Assembly (NCBI RefSeq): GCF_900604535.1 | Contig: NZ_UWOT01000013.1 | Span: 28,301-92,300 of the forward strand | DNA: 64,000 bases | Reading direction: 5' to 3' | From: Romboutsia_E sp900604535 | GTDB lineage: Bacteria; Bacillota; Clostridia; Peptostreptococcales; Peptostreptococcaceae | Shown: positions 8,403-18,343 of the stretch, piece by piece | Position numbering within the stretch: position 1 is the first letter of the stretch | Layout of the letters: each line of letters opens with the position of its first letter | Notes under the pieces: generated by a model | The model's database searches: none | What the model saw: the letters and a program-made list of their open reading frames with translations, nothing else | Told to the model about the DNA's origin: nothing | Translations under genes and position numbers: made by a program

Positions 8403-8897
8403 TTACACCCTTTTTTTCTTCTTTAATCTACCTACAGACTTTCTCTTTACAAATTTTCTAGTAGCTAAAAACATATTAGGTATATAAAATATGATATCAA
8501 ATAATAGATGTACTGAATAGATTATAACGTAATACAAATTACTCAATATATCGACTATGTAATGCACTGTTTTTTTGATTAAATTTGTTATAAAATATAT
8601 TACCTTATTTAATCCTGTTAAAATAAACTTACTTATAGTTCCATAGTATATAAAAAAACCTATAAATAAGGCTACAATATGATAATATCTTAAATCAAAA
8701 TTTTCTACAGCATTTATTGTTATAAATGTTAGCATTGTAACAATAAGCCAAAATAAAGTATCAAAAAACAAGGATAGAGTTCTTACTATTTTAAAATTAT
8801 GTCTAAGGCTTCTATAAATATCGAATAATATTCCTACGACAATTCCACCGTAAATGGTTGCGTAAAAGGCGCTTACATCTTGTGTGAAAGGTAACAT
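8403..8897 (-). CDS. yabQ: Spore cortex biosynthesis protein YabQ
   Basis: YabQ is a forespore outer-membrane protein needed for cortex formation in Bacillus. The 164-residue product starts MLPFTQDVSAFYATIYGG, which is typical for the family. It has several hydrophobic segments through about residue 145 and a very basic tail ending KRKSVGRLKKKKRV. It directly abuts yabP, with no bases between the yabP stop and the yabQ start, so the two are translationally coupled. Position between yabP and divIC agrees with the family assignment. Confidence 0.92.
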   Translation of the reverse strand: MLPFTQDVSAFYATIYGGIVVGILFDIYRSLRHNFKIVRTLSLFFDTLFWLIVTMLTFITINAVENFDLRYYHIVALFIGFFIYYGTISKFILTGLNKVIYFITNLIKKTVHYIVDILSNLYYVIIYSVHLLFDIIFYIPNMFLATRKFVKRKSVGRLKKKKRV

Positions 8898-9152
8898 CTA
8901 TTTAAATACCTTCTTAAATATATTTTCTTGAGGTTTTTTAGGTTTTGCATATACTATTGAATTTATAGTTCCATCAATACTTATTATACTTTCCTCTAAG
9001 TTTAACTTACTCATATCCAGTTCTTCGCCTTCTATAACCATCTCACCAGCAGAAGTCTTTATTTCTACTTTCTTGTCATTAAAAGAGTATATATGCTCTA
9101 CCCCAGAAATAACTAAATTACTTCTATCTTTCAAGCTTATACTATGTTCCAT
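8898..9152 (-). CDS. yabP: Sporulation protein YabP
   Basis: YabP belongs to the YabP/YqfC family of small sporulation proteins. In Bacillus it is made under sigma E control and is required for cortex formation together with YabQ. The 84-residue product contains ISGVEHIYSFNDKKVEIKTS and GEELDMSKLNLEES, which match the family's beta-rich pattern. An upstream in-frame TTG at 9176 would add eight residues, but the ATG at 9152 follows GGGGGG at the right distance and is preferred. It is the first gene of the yabPQ-divIC unit. Confidence 0.92.
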   Translation of the reverse strand: MEHSISLKDRSNLVISGVEHIYSFNDKKVEIKTSAGEMVIEGEELDMSKLNLEESIISIDGTINSIVYAKPKKPQENIFKKVFK

Positions 9153-9213
9153 ATTATCCCCCCAGTAATATTTCAATTCATACTACTATAAATATACTTA
9201 AGGGGATGAGATT

Positions 9214-9456
9214 TTATTCTATTATATCGTACATTTCTTTAGCATCATTTTTTAAAACATGCTCTTTAATCTCATTTATCTTAAATTTCATTTTCTTTTC
9301 ACCGAATTGTATTTCTAATATATCACCTATATTAACTTCTGAAGAAGATTTTGCAGATTTTCCATTTATAGTTACGATACCTTTATCACAAGCTTCCTTT
9401 GCAACAGTTCTTCTTTTTATTATTCTAGATACCTTTAAGTATTTATCTAATCTCAT
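9214..9456 (-). CDS. rqcP: S4-domain RNA-binding protein RqcP (YabO)
   Basis: This 80-residue protein is almost entirely an S4 RNA-binding domain: MRLDKYLKVSRIIKRRTVAKEACDKG followed by INGK and DILEIQFG. In B. subtilis RqcP works with RqcH in alanine tailing of nascent chains on stalled 50S subunits. Length and the RLDKYLKVSR start fit RqcP rather than longer S4 proteins. It stands between hup and yabP, as yabO does in Bacillus. The ribosome-binding site (aaggaggt) is strong. Confidence 0.93.
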   Translation of the reverse strand: MRLDKYLKVSRIIKRRTVAKEACDKGIVTINGKSAKSSSEVNIGDILEIQFGEKKMKFKINEIKEHVLKNDAKEMYDIIE

Positions 9457-9504
9457 ATTATACCTCCTTTGTTTCTAACCTTCTGAAACGATTTATATTT
9501 ATTT

Positions 9505-9537
9505 TAAAAAATGCCTACAGTTATATAACTATAGGCA
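9505..9537 (-). terminator. Terminator after hup
   Basis: TGCCTA-x-AGTT (9512-9522) pairs with AACT-x-TAGGCA (9527-9537) with one internal mismatch. A run of six T follows on the minus strand. It separates the highly expressed HU gene from rqcP. Confidence 0.85.
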
Positions 9538-9569
9538 CCTTCTATGTAATTCATATTTCTATGTATTTA

Positions 9570-9848
9570 TTACTTGTTTATAACTTCTTTTAAAGATTTT
9601 CCAGCTTTGAATACTGGAGCTTTAGAAGCTGGTATTTCTATAACTTCTTCTGGGTTTCTTGGGTTTCTACCTTGTCTAGCAGCTCTTTCTCTAGTTTCGA
9701 AAGTACCAAATCCTACTAATTGAACTTTGTCACCTTCAACTAAAGCTTCTTCTACTGATTGCATAAATGCGTTTAATGCAGCTTCTGCTTCTTTCTTAGT
9801 TAATTCACTTTTTTCTGCCATTTTTGTTACTAATTCAGCTTTGTTCAC
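9570..9848 (-). CDS. hup: DNA-binding protein HU
   Basis: HU is a small dimeric nucleoid protein. The 92-residue product starts MNKAELVTKMAEKSELTKKEAE and has the DNA-arm signature GFGTFETRERAARQGRNPRN with the intercalating proline, ending KAGKSLKEVINK. Length is standard. A strong ribosome-binding site precedes the ATG (taggaggt within the leader) and a good terminator follows, consistent with high, independent expression. In B. subtilis hbs is elsewhere, but HU between yabN and yabO is common in clostridia. Confidence 0.97.
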   Translation of the reverse strand: MNKAELVTKMAEKSELTKKEAEAALNAFMQSVEEALVEGDKVQLVGFGTFETRERAARQGRNPRNPEEVIEIPASKAPVFKAGKSLKEVINK

Positions 9849-9937
9849 GGTTCTTACCTCCTAAAATGTTTATAATATAGAATATTTATTATTATATTTT
9901 TACTATTCTATATATTTGGCGATTTTCCTTCTTTAAA

Positions 9938-11386
9938 CTACTGTAATTTAGCTTTTTCCCAAAGTTTATCCATTTCTTCTAGTGTCATATCCTCTAGATT
10001 TTTATCTAAATTTATTGCACTATCTTCAATGAATTTAAATCTCTTTATAAATTTATTATTCGTAAGATTCAAAGACTCTTCTGGATCTACCTTTAAAAAT
10101 CTTGCTAAGTTTACAATAGAGAACAGCAAATCTCCTAGTTCTTCCTTTATGTATTTTATATTTCCTTCTTTACATTCGTCAAGTAATTCTTTATATTCTT
10201 CTTCAATTTTTTTATATACATTGCTTATATCATCCCAATCAAAGCCTACAAGTGCCGCTTTTTTTTGTATTTTTTCAGCTTTTATAAGTGCTGGAAGATG
10301 ATTTGGAATTCTAGATAAACCTTCAGTTACTGTCGATTCGCCTTTTTCTTTCTTTTTCAAATCTTCCCAAGTTTTATCAAAATTATTCATATCTACTTCA
10401 ATATTTTTAAAAACATGTGGATGTCTATATATAAGCTTATTACATATACCATTTACTACTTCTGATAGATCAAAGAATCCAGTTTCTTTACCTATTTGAC
10501 AATGGAAAATAACTTGTAGAAGAATGTCTCCTAATTCTTCAATAATTTCATCTATATTATCATTATCTATAGCTTGACAAAGTTCATAAGCTTCTTCAAT
10601 GATATATTTTTTTAAAGTTTCATGATTTTGTTTCTTATCCCAATCACAACCATTAGGACCTCTAAGTTCTGACATTATTTCTTCTAAATCATGTACTGTA
10701 TTATACATTTTTTTAGAACTTTTCGGTATGTATACACTAGTTAAGTAGTTAAATAAATTATCTCCTCTGTCTAATTCATGTAATGGTACATACTTCTTAC
10801 TCTCTAGAGTCTTAACACCTGCGCCATTTACTATACATACTTCTTGATCATAATCATAACATTCCATTAATCTCAACTTAACATTAGATGCTATAAATTG
10901 ATCATAGACTTGAGTTATTATCATACTCGTATTTGTATCAATATATGAATTTTCTATTTCAAAAGCATCTACTAACTTAAATCCATCAGCTGGATCTATT
11001 GCTAAGTAATTAAACATTGCATCTACAAAACTCATAGAAGCTATTACTTCAACTTCTATATTTTTTATCTTTGCAATTTCTTCTATTTGACTCACTGTTC
11101 TTTCTGCAACTCTTGGATGACCTGGCACTGCATATACTAAGTCACCTTCGTTAGATTTTTCTATAATAAACTCTGCAATTTCTCTATATACATTTTCAAA
11201 ATTATCTTCATTTTCATAAAAATAATCTAAGTTGGTATATGTTATATTTTCTTTTAGTTTATCTACAGTTGGATGTTTTTCAGTTCTTAGATAAATTCTA
11301 GAACTTGATTTTAAAATATCTAATGCACCTTGGCTGATAAGAGATATATCTCCTGGTCCAAGCCCTACGATACTTATCTTGCCCAT
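9938..11386 (-). CDS. mazG: YabN-type fusion: tetrapyrrole methylase-like domain plus MazG pyrophosphohydrolase
   Basis: The 482-residue protein joins an N-terminal SAM-dependent methylase-like domain (about 1-225; glycine-rich start ISIVGLGPGDISLIS) to a C-terminal nucleoside triphosphate pyrophosphohydrolase with two MazG repeats (about 245-330 and 370-480). Metal-binding acidic clusters are seen in EEAYELCQAIDNDN and EELGDILLQVIFHCQ. MazG domains remove aberrant or excess NTPs. The fusion matches B. subtilis YabN. It is placed between yabM and hup in the conserved block; the ATG follows taggag. Confidence 0.93.
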   Translation of the reverse strand: MGKISIVGLGPGDISLISQGALDILKSSSRIYLRTEKHPTVDKLKENITYTNLDYFYENEDNFENVYREIAEFIIEKSNEGDLVYAVPGHPRVAERTVSQIEEIAKIKNIEVEVIASMSFVDAMFNYLAIDPADGFKLVDAFEIENSYIDTNTSMIITQVYDQFIASNVKLRLMECYDYDQEVCIVNGAGVKTLESKKYVPLHELDRGDNLFNYLTSVYIPKSSKKMYNTVHDLEEIMSELRGPNGCDWDKKQNHETLKKYIIEEAYELCQAIDNDNIDEIIEELGDILLQVIFHCQIGKETGFFDLSEVVNGICNKLIYRHPHVFKNIEVDMNNFDKTWEDLKKKEKGESTVTEGLSRIPNHLPALIKAEKIQKKAALVGFDWDDISNVYKKIEEEYKELLDECKEGNIKYIKEELGDLLFSIVNLARFLKVDPEESLNLTNNKFIKRFKFIEDSAINLDKNLEDMTLEEMDKLWEKAKLQ

Positions 11387-11452
11387 AATACCACTCCTAT
11401 AGCACTTTTTATGTTTTAAGTATTTCCTTGTATTTTCAGATCTATACTTTTA

Positions 11453-13072
11453 TTATCTTATAAGATGAAGTTTTCTTAAAACTTTATAAAGTTTTTCACC
11501 TTTTGGCATAATTAAAATTTCTTCTTTAGTTATTCCGCCTATACCTAATAATACTAGTACATATACAACTGCACCTATAACTATTGATATTACTGTAGCT
11601 AAAGAGTTTCCTAATCCAACACTATTAGTTATAAGACCATATGATAATTTAACCGCTGCGAACATAGTTACAACAGTTATTAATGGCTTTATTACAAATT
11701 CATTTATACCGAATTTTACGCCCATATATTTTTTTACAAAATGTATTTCTATTAATGAAGCTACTGCATATGCTGTAACTGTTCCTAACCCAGAACCTAA
11801 TACATTAATATCAGGGTCTACAGTTAACGTATAACTTATTGCTATTTTAAATATCATACCTACACTTAGAGCTAGTACTGGTACCATTGGTTTTCCCATA
11901 CCTTGAAGAATCCCATTTAAACTGAATATTAACCCTAAGAATATAATGGCTGGTGATATTGTAAATAATATAGTTCCTAAAGATGCTGGTTCTTTAGGAT
12001 ATAATAATTGCATTATAGGTCCAGCTAAAGATGCTATACCAAATGCACAAGGCAGTACAACTAATAAAGTAACCTTTATAGCACTTCTAGTTTCTTTTCT
12101 AGCTTTCTCTACTTTACCTAAGGCAAATGATTCTGATATAGATGGAACTAAACTCATTCCTATAGCAGAAGTTATAACCGATGGTAAGTTTACTATAGCC
12201 ATTGCCATACCTGTTAATTGACCAAATAGCGATACTGCCTCTGTTCTTGTAAATCCACCTTCTACAAGTCGTCTTATAACTACTATATTATCTATCATGT
12301 TTACTAAAGGCATTACAGAAGCACCTATTGTAATAGGTATAGCTACTAATAATATTTTCTTTAATATTTTAGATACACTTTCATCTTTAAATCTTTTACT
12401 AGCTTTTATATCAGCCTTACGTTGTTTACTTTCTTTTAGGTAAACAATTATTAAATATGTAATTGATCCTATTGATCCTATTGTGGCACCTGCTATAGCA
12501 CCTGCTGCTCCCATTTTAGGTCCACTTTGTTGCATAAAGTAATAAGCCATTGCTATACCTAATATAACTCTGAAAAACTGTTCAGTAACTTGAGAAATAG
12601 CAATCTTACTCATATCTCTTTTTCCTTGGAAGTATCCTCTATAAGAAGACATTGCTGGAACAAATAATAATGCAGGTGCTATTGCTAGCATTGCATAATA
12701 TGCATCTGGATTTTTCATTAAATCAGTTACTATATAATCTGCTCCAAAGAATAATAAACAGAATGATAGCACACCTGTTATTAATAGAACTGTGTATGCT
12801 ACTTTAAATATTTTATTGGCTCCTTTATGGTCACCTATTGCTGTTTTTTCTGATACTAGTTTAGCTAATGCTGTTGGGAAACCCGCTGTTGCTAGTGTCA
12901 AAAATAAAGTATAAACTGGATATGCTGCTTGGTAATATCCCATACCCTTTGACCCTATTAAGTTTCCAAGAGGTATTCTAAAAAATGCACCCATTATTTT
13001 AACAACTATACCTGCAACTCCAAGTATAATTGCCCCCTTTAGGAAAGAGTCTTTACTTTTGTTACTTTCCAT
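11453..13072 (-). CDS. yabM: SpoVB/YabM-type polysaccharide or lipid-linked precursor flippase
   Basis: The 539-residue protein has about 14 transmembrane helices and belongs to the MATE-like polysaccharide transport (SpoVB/MurJ-related) family. The N-terminus (FLKGAIILGVAGIVVKIMGAFFRIPLGNLIG) and GYYQAAYPVYTLFLTLATAGFP are diagnostic. Family members flip lipid-linked peptidoglycan or glycan precursors. Its place between spoVT and yabN fits YabM, but SpoVB paralogues are close, so the exact substrate is not settled. Confidence 0.88.
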   Translation of the reverse strand: MESNKSKDSFLKGAIILGVAGIVVKIMGAFFRIPLGNLIGSKGMGYYQAAYPVYTLFLTLATAGFPTALAKLVSEKTAIGDHKGANKIFKVAYTVLLITGVLSFCLLFFGADYIVTDLMKNPDAYYAMLAIAPALLFVPAMSSYRGYFQGKRDMSKIAISQVTEQFFRVILGIAMAYYFMQQSGPKMGAAGAIAGATIGSIGSITYLIIVYLKESKQRKADIKASKRFKDESVSKILKKILLVAIPITIGASVMPLVNMIDNIVVIRRLVEGGFTRTEAVSLFGQLTGMAMAIVNLPSVITSAIGMSLVPSISESFALGKVEKARKETRSAIKVTLLVVLPCAFGIASLAGPIMQLLYPKEPASLGTILFTISPAIIFLGLIFSLNGILQGMGKPMVPVLALSVGMIFKIAISYTLTVDPDINVLGSGLGTVTAYAVASLIEIHFVKKYMGVKFGINEFVIKPLITVVTMFAAVKLSYGLITNSVGLGNSLATVISIVIGAVVYVLVLLGIGGITKEEILIMPKGEKLYKVLRKLHLIR

Positions 13073-13167
13073 AACTCAACCTCCATAAATTTTATAACAA
13101 ATTTTAATATATCATATATTTATTAATGTATTCAAGATTTTAGTCATTAATAATTCCCACAAAGTAG

Positions 13168-13194
13168 AAAAGATCCTAATATTAGGATCTTTTT
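13168..13194. terminator. Palindromic terminator after spoVT
   Basis: AAAAGATCCTAAT is followed immediately by its exact complement ATTAGGATCTTTT, with T-rich sequence on both strands. It closes the spoVT transcript just after its stop codon. Confidence 0.88.
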
Positions 13195-13199
13195 CTCTT

Positions 13200-13739
13200 T
13201 TATTGAACTTGTTTTCCTAAGAAATTAGAAGCAATCTTTAAGATTTTTTCTATTCCTTCCGGAAGTGTTTCATTATCTTTAGAAACTACTGTTATAGATC
13301 CGATACAATCCCCAGAAGTACTTACTATAGGCATTATTATCTGATTTGTATAATCTAGTGAATCATCTTTATATAGCGGTAATATTTTATTATCTTTAAG
13401 AGACTTAGTTTCTCTATTTTCTATTAATTGCTCTAATTCTTTACTTATACTTTTTTCTTTATAATCTTTTTTAGGTAATTTACATACAGCAATTATTGAG
13501 TCTAAATCCGTTACTACTATACCACAACCAAGTACTTCTCCTAAAGTCTCCGAATACTCTTGTGAAAATTCACTTAATTCTCCTATTGGAGAGTATTTTT
13601 TTAATATTACTTCTCCATCTTTTGCAGTAAATATTTCTAATGGATCTCCTTCTCTTATTCTTAATGTCTTTCTTATTTCTTTTGGAATAACTACTCTTCC
13701 AAGATCATCTATTCTTCTAACTATTCCTGTAGCTCTCAT
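13200..13739 (-). CDS. spoVT: Stage V sporulation transcription factor SpoVT
   Basis: SpoVT is an AbrB-family regulator of late forespore genes. From the ATG at 13739 the protein is 179 residues: an N-terminal swapped-hairpin AbrB domain (MRATGIVRRIDDLGRVVIP, DPLEIFTAKDGEVILKKYSP) and a C-terminal GAF-like domain. The frame could open 16 codons earlier, but the ggaggg site just upstream fixes the start at MRATG. It is flanked by terminators on both sides, so it is probably monocistronic, as expected for a sigma G gene in the mfd-spoVT-yabM order. Confidence 0.96.
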   Translation of the reverse strand: MRATGIVRRIDDLGRVVIPKEIRKTLRIREGDPLEIFTAKDGEVILKKYSPIGELSEFSQEYSETLGEVLGCGIVVTDLDSIIAVCKLPKKDYKEKSISKELEQLIENRETKSLKDNKILPLYKDDSLDYTNQIIMPIVSTSGDCIGSITVVSKDNETLPEGIEKILKIASNFLGKQVQ

Positions 13740-13806
13740 TATATTTTTAATCCCTCCATTGATAACTTTTAAGTTTATTTTTACCAATCATAAGAAAAAT
13801 ATGCAA

Positions 13807-13868
13807 AAAAGGATACGATGATAGTTTTTTGTACCTTCGATACAAATCCCTTATTAACGTATCCTTTT
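13807..13868 (-). terminator. Terminator after prsA with a nested hairpin
   Basis: AAAAGGATACG (13858-13868 complement) pairs with CGTATCCTTTT (13807-13817 complement) and runs into a T tract. A smaller stem (TTGTA/TACAA) is nested in the loop. It lies between prsA and spoVT. Confidence 0.75.
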
Positions 13869-13895
13869 AGGATGGATAAAATAAATTCTAAAACT

Positions 13896-14903
13896 TTATA
13901 TTTCTATTTTACCTAATATATCTTTGTTTATTTCTACTTTTGAATCTGATTTTAGTTTTTCAACTTGTTCATTGTACTTTTCACTAATTAAGTTTGTTTT
14001 TATCGTATCTTTTACATCTTCAAACGGTTGTTGTTCATCTACTTTGTCTGTAACTTTTATTATGTGATACCCATAACTTGTTTCTACTATATCCGATATC
14101 TCTCCAACATTTAATTTCCATGCTGCATCTTCAAATTCTTTTACCATTTTTCCTTTTGCAAAGAATCCTAATTCTCCTCCATTTTCTGCAGTTCCTGCAT
14201 CTTGTGAGTATTCTTTAGCTAATGCTGAGAACTCTTCTCCAGATTTTAATTTCTCCAATACTTCTTCAGCCTTTTTCTTAGCCTCAGCTTTCTTTTTATC
14301 ACTTAAAGCATTTCCCTGATCATCCATTGTTTTTATTAGTATATGTGATGCTTCTACCTCATCAGTATGGAATTCTTCTTTATTTTCGTCGTAGTATGTT
14401 TTCATTTCATCTTCTGTTATATCAATATTTTTTTCAAAGTTTGCTTTATAATTTTCACTTGCTAAATCTCTTTCAAACTGATATTTTAAGAAATTATCAT
14501 CTACTCCCAATTCATCTAATTCTTTTTGATAATCTTCATTTTCTTTTATGCTTGTTTTGAAATCTTCGATTGCTTTATTTACTTCATCTTCTGTTGCAAG
14601 TAATTTTTCATCTTTAGCTTTTTGATATATTGATTCTGTATATACCATTTGGTCTAATATCATTTCTTTGAATTTTTCTCTGTATGTAACTCCATCTTCA
14701 ACTTCTTGATCCCAAATAGTATCTCCATAATAAGCTTGTATAGATTGCTTATTTAATTCTAATACTATTTGATAATTTCCTACAGTTATTCCATTTCCAT
14801 TTACAGTGGCTATATTCTCCTCTTTATCAATTTTACTACTGCTACACCCTATCATGCTCAATCCTAAGATTGACGACATAATTAACATCCCTAGTTTTTT
14901 CAA
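13896..14903 (-). CDS. prsA: PrsA-like parvulin foldase lipoprotein
   Basis: PrsA is an extracytoplasmic peptidyl-prolyl isomerase and foldase anchored by a lipid. The signal peptide ends in a lipobox (LSMIGC), so the cysteine near residue 20 becomes lipidated. A SurA-like N-terminal helical region is followed by a parvulin domain at about 180-280 (EVEASHILIK, ENGGELGFFAKGKMVKEFEDAAW, TSYGYHIIKV). The 335 residues are a usual length. It lies 24 bases after mfd in the same direction, probably one unit with it, and is closed by a structured terminator. Confidence 0.93.
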   Translation of the reverse strand: MKKLGMLIMSSILGLSMIGCSSSKIDKEENIATVNGNGITVGNYQIVLELNKQSIQAYYGDTIWDQEVEDGVTYREKFKEMILDQMVYTESIYQKAKDEKLLATEDEVNKAIEDFKTSIKENEDYQKELDELGVDDNFLKYQFERDLASENYKANFEKNIDITEDEMKTYYDENKEEFHTDEVEASHILIKTMDDQGNALSDKKKAEAKKKAEEVLEKLKSGEEFSALAKEYSQDAGTAENGGELGFFAKGKMVKEFEDAAWKLNVGEISDIVETSYGYHIIKVTDKVDEQQPFEDVKDTIKTNLISEKYNEQVEKLKSDSKVEINKDILGKIEI

Positions 14904-14927
14904 AATACAACATCCTCTCTTTTTGTT

Positions 14928-17900
14928 TTATTGTTCCTCTTTCACATCACACATTTTTTCTAAAAGTTCCTCTAGCTCTGTAACAATTTTATATCCAACC
15001 TTTTCTTTAGTTTTATATTTTGTTAGAGGAAGTAACCATATTTCATCTTTGACTTGTCTTACTTTTTCTATTTTCATTTTTTTACATAGAGATTTTATAT
15101 ATGATATTTTTAGTAAAGTTTGTACAGATTTTGGTAAGTCTGAGAATCTATCTTCTAACTCTTCTTCAACTTCGTGCATATCTTCTTTACTTTCAATAGA
15201 TGCTATTTTTTTATACATCTCTATCTTAGTAAGCTCATCTTGTATATAAGTGTCTGGTATATATGCATTAACACTTAAATCTATTTCTACATCTATTTCT
15301 TCTACTATAGGTTCACCCTTTACTTTTCTTATAGCATCATTTAACATTTTCACGTATAAATCATACCCTATAACAGCCATATGTCCATGTTGCTGTGAAC
15401 CTAATATGTTACCAGCACCTCTTATTTCAAGGTCCCTCATAGCTATTTTAAACCCTGATCCAAATTCTGTAAACTCTCTTATGGCTTTTAATCTTTTTTC
15501 TGCTATTTCACTTAATACCTTGTCCTTTTCATACATAAGATATGCATAACCTTGTCTAGAACTCCTTCCAACTCTACCTCTTAACTGATAAAGCTGAGCA
15601 AGTCCCATCTTATCTGCATCATATACTATCATAGTATTTGCATTGGATATATCCATTCCTGTCTCAATAATTGTGGTGCAAACTAAAACATCATATTCTT
15701 TATTCAAGAAACCTAGAATTATATCTTCTAAAACTTTAGATGTCATTCTACCATGTGCCACAGCTACATTTGCATCTGGTACTAATCTTTTTATTCTACT
15801 AGCCATTTCATCTATATGTTCAACTCTGTTATATACAAAGAATACTTGACCACCCCTAGCTAATTCTCTTTCAATTTCATCTTGAATTACACTATCTTTG
15901 GATTCTGTTACGTAAGTAATAACAGGATGTCTCTCTTGTGGTGGTTCTTCTATTACACTCATATCTCTTATTCCACTTAGTGACATATGAAGCGTTCTTG
16001 GTATTGGAGTTGCAGATAATGTAAGTACATCAACTGTTGATTTAATTTGCTTTAAAGATTCTTTGTGCTTAACTCCAAATCTTTGTTCTTCATCTATAAC
16101 CACTAGACCTAAATTAGGTAAATTTATGTCCTTGGAAATAATTCTATGAGTTCCTATTAAAACATCTACTAATCCTTTTTTAGCATCATTTATTATTTCC
16201 TTTTGTTGTTTAGCTGTTTTAAATCTACTAAGAACTTCTACCCTTATTGGATAATTTTCAAATCTTTCCTTAAATGTATTGTAATGTTGTTGTGCAAGTA
16301 TTGTTGTAGGAACAAGAACTGCAACTTGCTTTTGATCCATACAAGCTTTAAATACGGCCCTTATAGCTACCTCTGTTTTTCCATAACCAACATCACCACA
16401 TATAAGTCTATCCATTACCTTACTTGATTCCATATCTTTTTTAGTTTCTTTAATAGCTTTTAGTTGATCTTCTGTCTCCTCATGAGGGAATAATGATTCA
16501 AACTCATGTTGCCATGGAGTATCTTTAGAGAATTTATATCCTTTTACTTGTTCTCTTTTAGCATAAAGCTCTATAAGGTCTTTAGTCATATCTTCAATTT
16601 CTTTTTTAACCTTTGCTTTAGCTTTGGTCCATTCGCTAGATCCAAGTTTATTAAGCTTAACTTTTTCTGCATCAGCACCTATATATTTTTGTACCTTATC
16701 CATCTGGTCTATTGGTACATATAGGTTGTCTCCACCTTGGTAGATTATCTTCATATAATCTTTCTTTATTCCATTTATAGATATTTGCTCAATGCCAGTA
16801 TATCTACCTATACCACTATTTTCATGAACAACATAATCACCTACATTCAAATCTAAGAATGATTCTATCTTTTGACCTTTTTTCTTCTTCTTTTTATTCT
16901 TAGAACTTGATACCCTTTTGTGAACTCCTATCATCTCGTTATCTGTAACTACTACAAATTTTATAGATTTATATTCAAACCCGCTGCTAATTTGTGCTGG
17001 AGTTATAATAACTTGAGAAGACTTAATTTCAATATCTCTACTTTTAGATACAGTGGTTTCTAAACCTAAATCTAATAGTTCCTTATTTAACTTCTTAGCC
17101 CTATCTAAAGTGTTAGTGGCTAGTATTATCTTAAATCCATTATACTTTAATCTATTTAATTCTTCTGCTAGTACATCTAATTTAGCATTAAATGTTGGAA
17201 CTTCTCTAGATTCAAAATTTATTATATTACTTATCTTAAAATCATTGACAGGCTTTGGTAATAAAGTATTTAATATTAATTTTTTATCACCCTTTATAAA
17301 ATCTAAATCATTATAGTGATATAATAAATTACCTTGGCTTTTAAGAGCTAATCCTCTTTCAAGGTTTAATTTATAATTTTCTTTAAATTCATCAATATAA
17401 TTTTCACATCTTTCCTTAAGCCTTGAGATATCATTTACAAAAATGACAGCATTATCATTTAGGTAAGTGAATATACTCTTGTTTTCCTCAGGATAAATAT
17501 AATCTATATAATTTTCTATTCCTTCAAAATAAGTTTTAGTCTCTATATTATCTATGTTAGAAAAAACATCTTCATTAGTTAATTCACTAGTTTCTTTTTT
17601 TAATTTTTCAACAGCATTGTTAACATTCTCAGGATAAATAAATTCTCTAGAAGGTGTTATTGAAAATTTCTTAATTTTATCTATAGATTTTTGTGAAAAA
17701 ACATCAAAAGTTCGTATAGAATCTATTTCATCATCAAATAGTTCCATACGAATAGGATTATTATATTCTAATGAAAATATATCTACTATTCCACCTCTTA
17801 TACTAAACTGCCCAAATCCTTCAATTTTAGATACTCTTTCATAACCTAGAGATACTAATTTTTCACTTAATTCATCTAGGTTTACTCTATCCCCTATTTT

Positions 17901-18326
17901 AAAAGTTGATGTGTTATTAAGTAAAACTTCTTTTGGAATATACTTTCTAAGTATAGCTTCTGTAGAAGTTACTACTACTATTTTTTCTCCTTTAGCTAAT
18001 CTCAATAATGTTTTAAGTTTTTTAGCTTCTTCATTTCTATCCTTTGCATCTAAGTGATAAAAATAGATATCTTGATGATTAAGATAAACTACTTTATCTT
18101 TCATATAAAAACTTAAATCCTCATAAGCTTTTTTTGCCTCTAAATCTGTACTTGCTACAAATACCGTAGGCTTATTTAATTCTTTATATATAGAGTAAGT
18201 TATATGAGGTTTTTGCACTGACAAAAGGCCATTAATTAATAATGAGCCTTTGTTATTGTTTGTGCAATTTATTACATCTTTATATTCATTGGAATTTTGC
18301 AAAGGGTAAATTAGTACGTCATTCAT
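14928..18326 (-). CDS. mfd: Transcription-repair coupling factor Mfd
   Basis: Mfd removes RNA polymerase stalled at DNA lesions and recruits UvrA. The 1132-residue protein has a UvrB-like N-terminal part, a CarD-like RNA polymerase interaction domain (LNVGDYVVHENSGIGRYTGIE, about 500-570), and a RecG-like translocase with Walker A GDVGYGKTEVAIRA, a DEEQ box (VVIDEEQRFGV) and QLRGRVGRS. A C-terminal TRCF domain closes it. All expected parts are present at normal length. It starts 17 bases downstream of pth, matching the pth-mfd order in Bacillus. Confidence 0.98.
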   Translation of the reverse strand: MNDVLIYPLQNSNEYKDVINCTNNNKGSLLINGLLSVQKPHITYSIYKELNKPTVFVASTDLEAKKAYEDLSFYMKDKVVYLNHQDIYFYHLDAKDRNEEAKKLKTLLRLAKGEKIVVVTSTEAILRKYIPKEVLLNNTSTFKIGDRVNLDELSEKLVSLGYERVSKIEGFGQFSIRGGIVDIFSLEYNNPIRMELFDDEIDSIRTFDVFSQKSIDKIKKFSITPSREFIYPENVNNAVEKLKKETSELTNEDVFSNIDNIETKTYFEGIENYIDYIYPEENKSIFTYLNDNAVIFVNDISRLKERCENYIDEFKENYKLNLERGLALKSQGNLLYHYNDLDFIKGDKKLILNTLLPKPVNDFKISNIINFESREVPTFNAKLDVLAEELNRLKYNGFKIILATNTLDRAKKLNKELLDLGLETTVSKSRDIEIKSSQVIITPAQISSGFEYKSIKFVVVTDNEMIGVHKRVSSSKNKKKKKKGQKIESFLDLNVGDYVVHENSGIGRYTGIEQISINGIKKDYMKIIYQGGDNLYVPIDQMDKVQKYIGADAEKVKLNKLGSSEWTKAKAKVKKEIEDMTKDLIELYAKREQVKGYKFSKDTPWQHEFESLFPHEETEDQLKAIKETKKDMESSKVMDRLICGDVGYGKTEVAIRAVFKACMDQKQVAVLVPTTILAQQHYNTFKERFENYPIRVEVLSRFKTAKQQKEIINDAKKGLVDVLIGTHRIISKDINLPNLGLVVIDEEQRFGVKHKESLKQIKSTVDVLTLSATPIPRTLHMSLSGIRDMSVIEEPPQERHPVITYVTESKDSVIQDEIERELARGGQVFFVYNRVEHIDEMASRIKRLVPDANVAVAHGRMTSKVLEDIILGFLNKEYDVLVCTTIIETGMDISNANTMIVYDADKMGLAQLYQLRGRVGRSSRQGYAYLMYEKDKVLSEIAEKRLKAIREFTEFGSGFKIAMRDLEIRGAGNILGSQQHGHMAVIGYDLYVKMLNDAIRKVKGEPIVEEIDVEIDLSVNAYIPDTYIQDELTKIEMYKKIASIESKEDMHEVEEELEDRFSDLPKSVQTLLKISYIKSLCKKMKIEKVRQVKDEIWLLPLTKYKTKEKVGYKIVTELEELLEKMCDVKEEQ

Positions 18327-18343
18327 ATATGATCCTCCCTTTT